64,000 bases of DNA from Caldalkalibacillus uzonensis (GCF_030814135.1 NZ_JAUSUQ010000014.1:29780-93779), one strand, 5' to 3'. Shown: positions 54,196 through 63,717, numbered from the stretch's first letter. Notes: generated from the letters alone by a model not told the origin. Program-made: numbers and translations.

Positions 54196-54947
54196 ATAAA
54201 CAAGAATGGGATACAGAAAAAAACATTCAAATTGCAATTCAGGAAGACTACGAAAATACGCCTGAACCTCCTCTTTCCAAAGAGGAGACTTGGAATCACA
54301 TTCAGAACACAATCGCAACGAGAAAAAATAAACCATTTCAACAGATAAGAAAGATGATTGCCGTAGTCATCCTATGTGCTGTCATGATTATCACACTATT
54401 TCAGTCATTAGATGTTTCTGCTAACAGCTGGGTTTCACAGCTAATTACAAAAGCTAAAGGTACCGTTACACAACTTATTGGCTCAGTAGGTGAACCAACA
54501 CCATTGAATAAAAATCAACCTCCCCCTGACATTATTCATTACTCAGGAGAAGTCAAACTAGTAACCATGAGTTTAGAAGAAGCACAGGAGGTCACAAGCT
54601 TTTCAATCGTTCTTCCAAGCCATGTCCCTGAAGGGTTTAACCTTCGTGATGTTACCGTAGAACTTGTCGATGATGAAAAAAGTGACCAAATTATTCTTAA
54701 CTATGTTAAAGGAGAAGAAACGTTAACGATAAGAGAAACGAATATACAAGAACAAATGGGCTATTCGATTGGTGTAGATCATGAAGATACTAAAATTATA
54801 GATGTTGATATTCAAGGGAACAGCGGAACCCTCTTCATATTTAAGGACAATTCTAAAAAGTTGATTTGGGTCGATCAAGACCTACAATTTATAATAGATA
54901 GTCAATTATCGGAACACGAAATAAAAAAAGTGGCAAACACAATGTGA
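54192..54947 (+). CDS. Membrane anti-sigma factor with DUF4367 domain
   Basis: A 251-residue single-pass protein. A cytoplasmic N-terminal segment (1-52, with PEPPLSKEETWNHIQNTIAT) should bind the sigma. A membrane helix follows (MIAVVILCAVMIITLF, about 55-70), then an extracellular part with DUF4367 (VTSFSIVLPSHVPEGFNLRD to the C terminus, FIIDSQLSEHEIKKVANTM). The sigma overlap and domain order make the anti-sigma role likely. Signal and protease site unknown. A terminator follows at once. Confidence 0.85.
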   Translation: MNKQEWDTEKNIQIAIQEDYENTPEPPLSKEETWNHIQNTIATRKNKPFQQIRKMIAVVILCAVMIITLFQSLDVSANSWVSQLITKAKGTVTQLIGSVGEPTPLNKNQPPPDIIHYSGEVKLVTMSLEEAQEVTSFSIVLPSHVPEGFNLRDVTVELVDDEKSDQIILNYVKGEETLTIRETNIQEQMGYSIGVDHEDTKIIDVDIQGNSGTLFIFKDNSKKLIWVDQDLQFIIDSQLSEHEIKKVANTM

Positions 54948-54987
54948 CAGAGGGGTGTGCAATGAAACGGATACCCCTCTGTATTTT
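54947..54987 (+). terminator. Terminator of the sigma/anti-sigma operon
   Basis: ACAGAGGGGT (54947-54956) pairs with ACCCCTCTGT (54973-54982), followed by ATTTTT. It also serves the convergent secreted-protein gene. Confidence 0.85.
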
Positions 54988-55481
54988 TATCTTACATAAA
55001 TGTAGCTGGTATAAGAGTTCATTCGTTCTCTAAGACCATCTTTATAAATATAATGGACTCCTCTAGCTCGATAATAATATCCACTGGAAACTGTAAAAAG
55101 CTCTGTTCCACTTACATAAGTAGTATTGTTTCTTTTGTAATCCCCAACTTTCGCTATATCTATCCATTGTTGACCATTCCAGTATTGAAGGAATAGCTCA
55201 ACACCTATTGTGTCAACTTTGGAGTATGCCTCTGAAAATCCAGACACTCTGATATAATTCCCTGATATTCTGCTTATCGATGATTCCCACGCTTTTAAAT
55301 ATTGCGTGGATTGTATTGCTACATCACCTGAAGTATTAGAAGAACCCCAATCTTGATATGGAGACTGACTTCCTTCTGTTGGTTCAGGTGGTATTTCCTC
55401 TGCAAAGACTTCTGCTGATCCTAAAAAGATACCGGCGAGAATCAAAAAAACTGCCAAAATGAATTGTGCTTTTTTAAACAT
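54987..55481 (-). CDS. Secreted DUF6147-like protein
   Basis: A 164-residue exported protein. Signal peptide FILAVFLILAGIFLGSAEVFA, then a mature beta-rich domain (QYLKAWESSISRISGNYIRV, GVELFLQYWNGQQWIDIAKV, TVSSGYYYRARGVHYIYKDG). No cysteines or catalytic motif. It looks like the small secreted proteins called DUF6147 in bacilli; role unknown. The ATG at 55481 follows GGAGGTGAAGGAGGGGAACG. The open frame further upstream has no coding similarity. It may belong to the regulon of the neighbouring ECF sigma. Confidence 0.72.
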   Translation of the reverse strand: MFKKAQFILAVFLILAGIFLGSAEVFAEEIPPEPTEGSQSPYQDWGSSNTSGDVAIQSTQYLKAWESSISRISGNYIRVSGFSEAYSKVDTIGVELFLQYWNGQQWIDIAKVGDYKRNNTTYVSGTELFTVSSGYYYRARGVHYIYKDGLRERMNSYTSYIYVR

Positions 55482-55693
55482 TGATCGTTCCCCTCCTTCA
55501 CCTCCATAAGAAAGACGACAGTTATCCAAAATCAGTTCCCAAGAAGAAAAAATTCCAAAGTAATGACAAATTTCTAAAGATAATTCATTTGAGAACTTTG
55601 ATAAATTGTCGTTTTGCCCGGTTTGACATCTTTTTCGGTACTCAAAGGTTTGTTCCAGATCATGCAAAGAGTCATCAATCACTTGTTTAAAAG

Positions 55694-56965
55694 TCAAACT
55701 GCCCTTAAAAATACAACCACTTCACCGTTTACGGCATGAACGCCATATTGACAGTCAACTTTACCACATAAAATGTATTGGTTTTGCTCAAAATCAAACA
55801 CATAGACCGGTGTTAATGTAATCATGGCCCGAATCTTTTCGTACGCCGCATTTTTATTCAGTGTGACGGATTGTGGTTGCTCAAAGTGTTGAAACACTTC
55901 CAACAAAGTCTTGTTATCCATATAATTCACTGCTTGAAAGTTTGTTGGATCAAGGAAAACGAACAGTTTGCTCTGAAACAGACGGTTGTCTTGCTTGCTC
56001 CGTTTTAATGTGGCCAGAATATACCCCCTATCACGATGCAACGTTGTGAGAACCCATTCCCCCGTCTCTTTTGGAAAAACCTGACGCATAAAATGTTCAA
56101 CCGCTTGCTTGCATTGCTCTTGCTCAGTTTTTGTGATTGGAAATGTGTCAGGGTGGGGTTCAAGGACAAAGGCCTGCTCAGGTTTTACATCCTCACTCAA
56201 ACTAATTTCCGTTCTTTCAAACGGACGGTTAATTGGTGTTTGCCAGTGAAGCGTTTTATCGATTTTCACATGTCGTCTTACATCTGCAACCGGTTCAAAG
56301 GGAATGGTGGCTGTTTGATCATTGGTGATATATATTTCTTCTACCCCGTAAACCGGAATTATTCGCTTTTGCTTATTTGAAGGAAAATGAACCAGTTTTA
56401 ATTGCGCCTTGGCCAGCGGCTCCACATCTGTAAGGGTGAGTGAAAATGTCTCCTCTTTCACCCTCTCCTTGGCCGGAAAGTGACCATTCACGGTAAACAA
56501 AATGAGCCGGCCTTCTTCATCCACCTTCATGTCGATGGACCCGGAAGGTGAAACGGCAACGCCATCGATACAGGCCTGAAAATGAAGTTCCCTCTCTTCC
56601 TTTTTAACCTGATGAAATTGTTTCCCGTACCTCAGTCCTGTTTCATCCTCAATCCATTTAATGATGTCATCTGTATTAAAGTGGCCAAACCTGATCCCCT
56701 TGGAATAAGACTTGCCACCCACAAAAATGACACGTTCAAATTGTCGGGTATGCACGTCGACATCAATGACTGCTGTCCCGTCCGGATTGGAGCCATCGTT
56801 GTTTCGTCCCTCTACATGAGCGGGAAACCACTCCATCGATAAGGTATAGACCGTATCATTAAAGAGATGAACCCGGCGGTAAAGTTTGTGTGTATGCAAC
56901 CGATAGTTATCCAAGCCAAACTTAGATTGGGTGAAATCAATTAATGCCTTGATGCGTGCATCCAT
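55694..56965 (-). CDS. YcdB/YcdC-domain (PepSY-like) protein
   Basis: A 423-residue protein with repeated PepSY-like beta units, as in B. subtilis YcdB/YcdC. N-terminal unit: VYTLSMEWFPAHVEGRNNDG, AVIDVDVHTRQFERVIF. C-terminal unit: AAYEKIRAMITLTPVYVFDF, YILCGKVDCQYGVHAVNGEV. No signal peptide or membrane helix is seen, which is unusual for PepSY proteins. Function unknown. The ATG at 56965 follows GGGAGACCGGATAAG. Confidence 0.7.
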   Translation of the reverse strand: MDARIKALIDFTQSKFGLDNYRLHTHKLYRRVHLFNDTVYTLSMEWFPAHVEGRNNDGSNPDGTAVIDVDVHTRQFERVIFVGGKSYSKGIRFGHFNTDDIIKWIEDETGLRYGKQFHQVKKEERELHFQACIDGVAVSPSGSIDMKVDEEGRLILFTVNGHFPAKERVKEETFSLTLTDVEPLAKAQLKLVHFPSNKQKRIIPVYGVEEIYITNDQTATIPFEPVADVRRHVKIDKTLHWQTPINRPFERTEISLSEDVKPEQAFVLEPHPDTFPITKTEQEQCKQAVEHFMRQVFPKETGEWVLTTLHRDRGYILATLKRSKQDNRLFQSKLFVFLDPTNFQAVNYMDNKTLLEVFQHFEQPQSVTLNKNAAYEKIRAMITLTPVYVFDFEQNQYILCGKVDCQYGVHAVNGEVVVFLRAV

Positions 56966-57144
56966 CTTATCCGGTCTCCCTTTCGCTCTTAACAATCTTT
57001 CTTTGCATAATTCAACACGTCCCTTTTTAGATCAGCACTGTATATGGTTCCCCTAAAAATTCAACGCCGTTTGCTTTTAAGTGCGTTTCAGCCTCTAAGC
57101 CCCGATTCATTTTGTTACACTTATTATATTTTTTTGCTCATGGC

Positions 57145-57960
57145 TTAGACAAGATCATCCTTTTTCTTGCTGGGTAGAGGAGTGAGATCTCCATGATGGG
57201 GCTGATTATTTTCAATATAAATACGAATTGCTTCGTTCATAAACGTTTCCAATTCTGGTGAATAAGGGTTAAAGAACAGTTCCTTATCCCATTCATCTTC
57301 CTTGATCTCTTCAATTTTATCCACAAGTTGTTTAAAAGCCTTAGAATCAGTTTGTATTACATCATTCGTTAACTGTAAGTAGCGATGGACCAGTTCTTGC
57401 ACTTCAGGAGCCCCCGGATCTTTATCCATGGATTGCTTAAAATCTCTCATCATCTCCACGTACTGTTTGGAAAACTTGATCTGCTCTTGATCAGAAATGT
57501 TGAACAACTGATCAACTGATTCCTTATCCAACCAGCGTTGCAACCATTCTTTATGTTGTTTTTCTTTCTGAATGCTCAAAATGAGAGCAACAAACACTTC
57601 CCAATCAATCTCCTCGCCAGCTTCAAACACATGCAATGCATGATCAAGGGCTTTTAGGACGGCATCTAGTTGTTCTCTTTTTTTCAAGGTCAACTATTTT
57701 TGCCACTGTAAAGAATGGCGAATATCCCTAGACCCTTCGTCCAGCATTTGTTTGATCTGGTCCAGGGAAAATCCTAAAAACTTTAATGTGACCACCTTTT
57801 GTAAACCGATTAAATCGGCGTTGGTATAAAGTCTATGCCCCTGTTTGTTGTATCCGCTTGGTTTTAACAAACCGATCTCATCATAATAATGCAATGTTCT
57901 GACTGTGACCGCTGTTAGATCTGCAAACTCACTAATCGTGTAAGTGTTTGTCCCGCGCAA
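57145..57960 (-). pseudogene. MerR/TipAS-like regulator with in-frame amber stop
   Basis: A MerR HTH (YTISEFADLTAVTVRTLHYY, DEIGLLKPSGYNKQGHRLYT) is followed by a TipAS-type effector domain (WLDKESVDQLFNISDQEQIK, FMNEAIRIYIENN). Both are in one frame of 271 codons, split by TAG at 57694-57696 between QWQK and LTLKKREQLD, within the linker coiled coil. A CAG-to-TAG change would explain it. TTG 57960 follows AAGGAGGGGTAAATA. A free DNA-binding fragment of 88 residues would still be made. Error or recent mutation possible. Confidence 0.82.
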
Positions 57961-58099
57961 TATTTACCCCTCCTTGACCCCATCCCTTTTATTGGACACC
58001 CTTACGGCCATCCGGTTAACTTTAGCATACCCGCTCACGTTACGTCAGGCGCAAGTCTTTTTTAATGCTTTTGGATTCCCTGAATTCAATGATTCCTGC

Positions 58100-58412
58100 C
58101 AATCCTTGCACAATTCTCCAAAGAAATATCGTTTTCAATTTTATCTTCACCGGCCACTTCAAACAACACTTTTTCCGCCTGCGGTGACAAGGTTTGTTGC
58201 ACGGGACGGATACTCAGTATGCTTCTTTATCCGCTCTATTTTAGGCTGGATCCAGAGGAAACCTATGAGGTGGCCTTTATTGCCGATAACCCCGGTTTGT
58301 AAATGGACCATTGTCAAATCCGGAGCATGCCGCTTTAGGGATGAGAATGCACTTGGCCTATCAACATGTCACCTACCGTTTACCATCGGCGAACAATCAG
58401 GAATCATCCCGA
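58100..58412 (+). pseudogene. Multicopper oxidase C-terminus, decayed
   Basis: Plus-strand frames give LDPEETYEVAFIADNPGL, stop, MDHC, then after a frameshift NPEHAALGMRMHLAYQHVT, then PFTIGEQSG. This is the copper-binding end of a multicopper oxidase (ETYEVAF.ADNPG.WMDHCH..EHA..GM..HLAY). At least one nonsense change and two frameshifts are present; nothing N-terminal is left. It fills the gap 57961-58422. Confidence 0.65.
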
Positions 58413-58422
58413 ATAGCAAAAT

Positions 58423-61029
58423 TTACAAGTTTTCTTCCTTCAGTGCGTCAATAATATTTTCTTTTTTTAACTTGGCACTGGATTGCAGCATGGTGAGAAA
58501 AACAATGACAAACACGCCGACGATGCAGACTAAAATCTCCTTCCAGGGCAAAACAAAGGAAAACTGAAAAACATCGGCAATAGAGCGGTGCATCCATAAA
58601 CTGACCAGGATACCCACCGGCAAACCATAAAGCAACGCCTTTAATCCGTAAAAAATACTTTCATAGTTGATCATCTTATTGAAGCCGGCTGGGGTTAAAC
58701 CGACGGATTTCAACATGGCAAACTCCCGGCGGCGCAGGGCCACGTTGGTGCTGATGGTATTGAAAATATTGGTGACGCCTATCAAGGTGATCAGGCTGAC
58801 AAAGCCATACAGGAAAATGGAGATCATGGTTTTGGTCCGCTTTAGCTCTTCTTGATTCTCTTTGGTGTCATAGACCAACAGATACGGTCCCGGGTGGAGT
58901 CCGGCATCCAAGGTTCTCACCGCTTCGGCAAACGCTCTCCGGTCAGCTCCTTCTTTCAGCTTGATATACATGCGAACAAAATTGGCTGTCTCTTTGGACT
59001 GATCATGCACTTTCTGATAAATCCGGTTAAACGCATCCTCCGAAACAATCACATGCACATCGCCCAGTTGGGCGGGATAAACCCCCAGGGGGAGCTGGTT
59101 GGTCACCGCCCCGATTTCCAAGGTAAAACGATACGGATTGACAAGTTCTCCGTAATGCTCTTCGACAAGGGCAATCCGTTCTCCGGCTTCAATATTTAAG
59201 GGCTTATACTCCGCACTGAAGGGAATCACATTGCGGTTAACCAAAATCCCCCTAATCTCTCCCGGGTTGGTATAATCGGCCACATCCAACCCCAGCTCCC
59301 GAGCATAGGTGGCAAATTCCTCCTCACCCACGGCCACCAGGTTAAAGTGCATCCGGTAACCCCCCTCAGGGGTGCGAAAAATGTCCCCCTCCTCCCCGGA
59401 CTCCAGATAGGATTGAATAAAGCGGCCAAATTGTTCCCGTTTCATCTCCTCGGCGGTGCTAAAGATCATCCGGCTGACGGCGAAACGCTCCACGTCATCC
59501 AGCTGGGCAACCTGATCATAAAATTGAAGGGACTCCTCCAGCCCAATTCCCTGTTTGGCCACTTCAAAATCATGGGAAATATCCGTATAGTAAATGTCAC
59601 TGCTCACAAACCCATAGGTCATAAACGAGGAGAAGGAAATATAGAGCACAATGCTGATAAACAGGGAAAACAGGGTGGCCCGGTAGCGCCGTTTGTTGCG
59701 CTTCAAGTTTTTTAGAGCCAATTCCCCCTCAATGCCAAACAGAAGCCGGGTCAGCCTGGACGTTCTGAGCGTTTTCCCTGTGATGCGGATCTCCCTGTTC
59801 AGCCTGATGGCTTCAATGGGAGAAATTTTGGAGGCCTTTTTAGCCGGAATATAGACGGACAAAAAGATGGTCAGGGAAATAAATAGGACGGAAACCAGTA
59901 TGGTTTCAGGAGAAACGATCAGCCTTAAGCCCACACCCGTGTTAAAGACCGAATCCTGCATGAGGTGATTAATCACTTCCAAAGTGACCCCAATGCCGGC
60001 CAAACCGGACAAAATTCCGACGGGCAGGCCAATCAAGCCCACAATCAGCCCTTCCCAAAAGACCATCCTGCGGATCTGTCTTTTGGTGGCCCCTACGCTG
60101 GCCAGCATGCCAAACTGTTTGGTCCGCTCACTGACCGAAATGGCAAAGGCATTATAGATCACGGTAACAGAACCCACCACAATCAGTAAAATAATGATCA
60201 GTCCCACCGACCGCATCGCATTTATGACCCGCTCGTTTTGGGTGATGCCCATCCACTTTAACAGCTCATTGTTATAGCGGATCTCCAACGCTCCGGCGGC
60301 TTCCGCCAGCTTTGGGGCCTGTTCAAAAATCTGTTCAGGGTTTACCGCCACAATGGAGACATTGACCCGCTCTTCCGGCAAGAGGCGGCTTTCCTCCAGA
60401 TAGGAGATGGCACTATAGCCCGGTGATTCCCAGGATTCAAACCGGGACCGGGTGATGATCCCGGTTACGGTATACGTCTCGGTGGTGAATACTTCCAGTT
60501 TCTCCGTTTTGGATAAGGGCTCGTGGGACAAAACCTCCCCCTGATCCACCCGCCTGCCGATTTCCACAGTGAACTGGTCCCCGATGTTGTATTCCACCCC
60601 GGCCTCATAAAAGACCTCTTCCGAGATCACAATTTCCCCTTCCCGCTCCGGAAAACGCCCCTCTTTAAGGGTCAAGGGGAAATGGTTAAAGGCCTCTCGA
60701 TCATAGCCCTTAATCATCAAGTAGGGCTTTTGTTCATTTTTGGACCCCTCCAGGCGGGCAAAACCGATATCCTTGCTCAGCATGGCCGTTTGGGTATAGG
60801 CGTGATCCGTAATATATTTGCTGTTTTCATAGGGCACCTCGTAAAAAGAGGCATGGTGGCTGCCATCCGTCATTTGGACCGCCCGCACAAACAAGTCCTG
60901 AAAACTGGCCACCAGCGTGGCCACCCCGGTGATCATGGCAGCGGACAGGATGATGCCGATCACGGTGACAATGGTCCGTTTCCGGTTCAGCTTCAAATAG
61001 CGCCAGGTCAGTTGCCTTAACACCTTCAT
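58423..61029 (-). CDS. FtsX/MacB-type ABC permease, long form
   Basis: An 868-residue permease with two FtsX-type domains. Helix 1 (TIVTVIGIILSAAMITGVAT) is followed by a large extracytoplasmic domain (40-270), a helix triplet (about 275-400, SERTKQFGMLASVGATKRQI), a second helix (LFSLFISIVLYISFSSFM), another large outside domain (490-730) and a final triplet (ALRRREFAMLKSVGLTPAGF to the end). This is the layout of lipoprotein/peptide exporters and of antimicrobial-peptide sensing systems, but longer than BceB (about 650). Its start overlaps the ATPase stop. Confidence 0.9.
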   Translation of the reverse strand: MKVLRQLTWRYLKLNRKRTIVTVIGIILSAAMITGVATLVASFQDLFVRAVQMTDGSHHASFYEVPYENSKYITDHAYTQTAMLSKDIGFARLEGSKNEQKPYLMIKGYDREAFNHFPLTLKEGRFPEREGEIVISEEVFYEAGVEYNIGDQFTVEIGRRVDQGEVLSHEPLSKTEKLEVFTTETYTVTGIITRSRFESWESPGYSAISYLEESRLLPEERVNVSIVAVNPEQIFEQAPKLAEAAGALEIRYNNELLKWMGITQNERVINAMRSVGLIIILLIVVGSVTVIYNAFAISVSERTKQFGMLASVGATKRQIRRMVFWEGLIVGLIGLPVGILSGLAGIGVTLEVINHLMQDSVFNTGVGLRLIVSPETILVSVLFISLTIFLSVYIPAKKASKISPIEAIRLNREIRITGKTLRTSRLTRLLFGIEGELALKNLKRNKRRYRATLFSLFISIVLYISFSSFMTYGFVSSDIYYTDISHDFEVAKQGIGLEESLQFYDQVAQLDDVERFAVSRMIFSTAEEMKREQFGRFIQSYLESGEEGDIFRTPEGGYRMHFNLVAVGEEEFATYARELGLDVADYTNPGEIRGILVNRNVIPFSAEYKPLNIEAGERIALVEEHYGELVNPYRFTLEIGAVTNQLPLGVYPAQLGDVHVIVSEDAFNRIYQKVHDQSKETANFVRMYIKLKEGADRRAFAEAVRTLDAGLHPGPYLLVYDTKENQEELKRTKTMISIFLYGFVSLITLIGVTNIFNTISTNVALRRREFAMLKSVGLTPAGFNKMINYESIFYGLKALLYGLPVGILVSLWMHRSIADVFQFSFVLPWKEILVCIVGVFVIVFLTMLQSSAKLKKENIIDALKEENL

Positions 61030-61709
61030 GTCCGGATCACCTCATCCTTGATGATGCGGCCGTCTTCCACGGTGATCATCCGGTCCGCCTGCAAAGCAAT
61101 TTGCGGATCATGGGTGATGATCAGCAGGGTTTGATGATACAGCCGGTTGGACAGTTTGAGCAAATCAATGATTTCCTTTGAATTTTTGCTGTCCAGATTG
61201 CCTGTGGGCTCGTCGGCCAGCACCAAAGCGGGCTGGTTGATCAAGGCCCGTCCGATGGCCACCCGCTGCTGCTGCCCGCCGGACAGCTGATTGGGCAAAT
61301 GGTTGACCCTGTCTTTTAAGCCCAGCGTTTCCAAAAGCTCATCCAGTCTCTTGGGATCCACCTGGCGGTTATCCAGCAAAAGGGGCAGTGTCACATTTTC
61401 TTTGACATTTAAAATGGGAATCAGATTATAAAACTGGTAAATCAGCCCGATCTGCCGGCGCCTGAAAATGGCCAGCTGCGTTTCATTGAGGGCATAGATA
61501 TCCGTCTCCTCAATCAACACCTTGCCGCTGGTGGGCCGGTCCACCCCGCCCAAAATGTGTAAAAGGGTGGATTTCCCCGAACCCGACGGACCAACAATGG
61601 CCACAAATTCTCCTTTATTCACCGAAAAGGAGACATTGTCCAAAGCGGTCACCCGCGTCTGGCCTTTCCCATAAATTTTGGACACATTTTCCACTCTCAA
61701 TATTTCCAT
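61026..61709 (-). CDS. MacB/BceA-type ABC ATPase
   Basis: A 227-residue ATPase of the LolD/MacB/BceA group. Walker A GPSGSGKSTLLHILGG, Q-loop LIYQFYNLIPIL, signature NQLSGGQQQRVAIGRALI, Walker B LVLADEPTGNLDSK, H-loop LLIITHDP. It overlaps the permease by four bases (ATGA) and lies 90 bases after the kinase gene, in one direction with the two-component pair. Confidence 0.94.
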   Translation of the reverse strand: MEILRVENVSKIYGKGQTRVTALDNVSFSVNKGEFVAIVGPSGSGKSTLLHILGGVDRPTSGKVLIEETDIYALNETQLAIFRRRQIGLIYQFYNLIPILNVKENVTLPLLLDNRQVDPKRLDELLETLGLKDRVNHLPNQLSGGQQQRVAIGRALINQPALVLADEPTGNLDSKNSKEIIDLLKLSNRLYHQTLLIITHDPQIALQADRMITVEDGRIIKDEVIRT

Positions 61710-61799
61710 GGCACATGACTCCTTTATGCATTCTTCTAAGGCCAGGATAACCCCCTTGGATGACTTTACGGTGACGGGAGAAGTGACAGTTTAGTCATC

Positions 61800-63044
61800 T
61801 TAGATGCGTTGTTTATATAAGGTGATGGTCAATTGGGTGCCCTCTCCCTGTTCACTTTTCACGGTGATGTCTCCGCCTTGCTGTTTGACAATCTCATAAG
61901 CCATGGCCAAGCCAATGCCTGCGCTTTCTTCGCTGGCATTTTTTCCCCGGTAAAACCGGTTGAAAACATAAGGCAGATCCTCCCGGTCGATTCCTTCCCC
62001 GTTATCGGCCGTGATGATTTTGGTAAAAATGGGATTGTCCTCATAAGCGATCCGGATCATGCCTTTCTCCGGCGTATGTTCGATATGGTTTTTCAAAATA
62101 TTGATCAACGCCTCAAGGGTCCAGTTTAAATCCCCTGTCATCATGGCTCCTTCATCCCCCGCAATCTCCACCCGATGCCCTTTAATCTCCAACGGAATGC
62201 TTAAAGCCTGTACAACCCGGTCAATTAATTCCCTTATTTTAAAGGAGTCCTTTTTCATGGTGACCGTCCCCGCTTCCAGGCGGGAGAGCTTAAGCAAGGA
62301 GGTGGTCAGCCATTCCATCCGCTTCAGCTGCGACCTCATGCGGGCCAGAAACTCTTCTTTCACCTCCTCGGCCGGATCATCCTCCAAAAGATCACTCAGG
62401 ACAATAAGGGAGGTAAGGGGCGTTTTCAACTGGTGGGAAATGTCGGCCAGGGAATCGGCCAGGCGGATTTTATCCTGTTTTAAGGTTTCGGCCTGCTCCT
62501 TTAACATAATGGTGATTTTATAAATTTGATTTCTTAATATGCTGAGCTCCCCCTCATCGTTGTCCCGGATGGCCAAAGCGTAGTTTCCTGCCGCAATCCC
62601 GCTTAAGTAGTCACTGATGGCCCTAATCTTCCTGTAATGACGTCGTAAAAAAAGAAAAAAAAGGCCAACGAGGGCCAAAAATACCAAAACAGCCAGGGCA
62701 ACGTAAAGCATGGCATTCAGTCGGGCAGTGGCCCTTACAGCCTCTGATGTGGACAACAGATTTTCAACATGAAGACCATACCGGGCCAACAAGGCTTCCC
62801 CTTTCCGGATCGTTTGCTCATCAGCCCCTTTAACCTGCTGGATCAGGCCAGGTTCTGCGTTTGGATACGTTTCAATTACGGCCCCAATCAGTGCCGCCTG
62901 GCTGGTCAGCATCGTCTCCTCAAGATGGTGGCTGCTGATTAAGGTGAAGCTCAAGGCGAGCATCAAAGAAAGAAAAAGGAGCACAGTCAAAACCAGCAAT
63001 AATTTAACCACTTCCGGGTTTTTAGCGAGTCTCAACACCGACAC
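61800..63044 (-). CDS. Sensor histidine kinase of the ABC-linked two-component system
   Basis: A 414-residue membrane kinase. TM1 (VVKLLLVLTVLLFLSLMLAL), a short outside loop of about 75 residues, TM2 (LYVALAVLVFLALVGLFFLF), HAMP-like linker (SDYLSGIAAGNYALAIRDND), HisKA with DISHQLKTPLTSLIVLSDLL, and HATPase (NILKNHIEHTPEKG, TADNGEGIDREDLPYVFNRF, AGIGLAMAYEI). The sensor loop is larger than in BceS-type intramembrane kinases. It overlaps the regulator gene by 23 bases. Confidence 0.93.
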   Translation of the reverse strand: MSVLRLAKNPEVVKLLLVLTVLLFLSLMLALSFTLISSHHLEETMLTSQAALIGAVIETYPNAEPGLIQQVKGADEQTIRKGEALLARYGLHVENLLSTSEAVRATARLNAMLYVALAVLVFLALVGLFFLFLRRHYRKIRAISDYLSGIAAGNYALAIRDNDEGELSILRNQIYKITIMLKEQAETLKQDKIRLADSLADISHQLKTPLTSLIVLSDLLEDDPAEEVKEEFLARMRSQLKRMEWLTTSLLKLSRLEAGTVTMKKDSFKIRELIDRVVQALSIPLEIKGHRVEIAGDEGAMMTGDLNWTLEALINILKNHIEHTPEKGMIRIAYEDNPIFTKIITADNGEGIDREDLPYVFNRFYRGKNASEESAGIGLAMAYEIVKQQGGDITVKSEQGEGTQLTITLYKQRI

Positions 63045-63717
63045 CTGCCTTGTACCCCAAGCCCCGTACCGTGTGGATCAGCTTGGGGTGGTGGGGATCA
63101 TCTTCAATCTTCTCGCGCAAGCGTTTAATATAGACGGAGAGCGTATTATCATTGACAAAATCGCCGGCCACGTCCCAGATATGTTCTAAGATCTGTTTTC
63201 TGGAGAGCACCTGTCCGGGATGGTTGGCCAGGGTGAGTAACAGCCGGTACTCCAGACTGGTCAGCAAAACCGCTTCCCCTTGCTTAAACACCTGGGCTTG
63301 AGCGGTATCGATCACCACATCGCCCAGCCGGATCTCCGTTCTTTGGGCAGGCTGCTTGTCGTAGCGGCGCATGACGCTTTTAATGCGGGAGATCAGCTCC
63401 CTTACTCGGAAGGGCTTGGTCACATAATCATCCGCCCCCATGTCCAGTCCCATGACGACATTAACTTCCTCATCCCGGGCGGTTAAAAAAATTACGGGGG
63501 TATCTGTCCGTTCCCTGATCATGCGGCATAAATCAAACCCGCTCCCGTCAGGCAAAGCCACATCAAGTAAAATCAGATCAAATTCCTCTTGCTGAAGAAC
63601 CGCTTTGGCGGCCGCCCAATCATAGGCCACCTCAGCCTGAAATCCTTCTTGCTTTAAGGAATACTCGATGCCCAAGGCAATGGTTTGATCATCTTCCACC
63701 ACTAACACCCTGCTCAT
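63022..63717 (-). CDS. OmpR-family response regulator
   Basis: A 231-residue regulator. The receiver has acidic pair VVEDD, phospho-acceptor Asp in ILLDVALPDG, Thr in FLTARDEE and Lys in YVTKPFRVRELI. A winged-helix DNA-binding domain follows (LTSLEYRLLLTLANHPGQVL, VYIKRLREKIEDDP, VRGLGYKA). The ATG at 63717 follows GGGGTGCAATC; the frame continues upstream to 63801 without similarity. It heads the regulator-kinase-ATPase-permease cluster. Confidence 0.95.
   Translation of the reverse strand: MSRVLVVEDDQTIALGIEYSLKQEGFQAEVAYDWAAAKAVLQQEEFDLILLDVALPDGSGFDLCRMIRERTDTPVIFLTARDEEVNVVMGLDMGADDYVTKPFRVRELISRIKSVMRRYDKQPAQRTEIRLGDVVIDTAQAQVFKQGEAVLLTSLEYRLLLTLANHPGQVLSRKQILEHIWDVAGDFVNDNTLSVYIKRLREKIEDDPHHPKLIHTVRGLGYKAGVGVETR

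Noticed and set aside
55482..55697. N-terminal extension of the secreted DUF6147-like protein
   Set aside because: The signal peptide and strong ribosome site start at 55481; the upstream frame has no export signal and no similarity.
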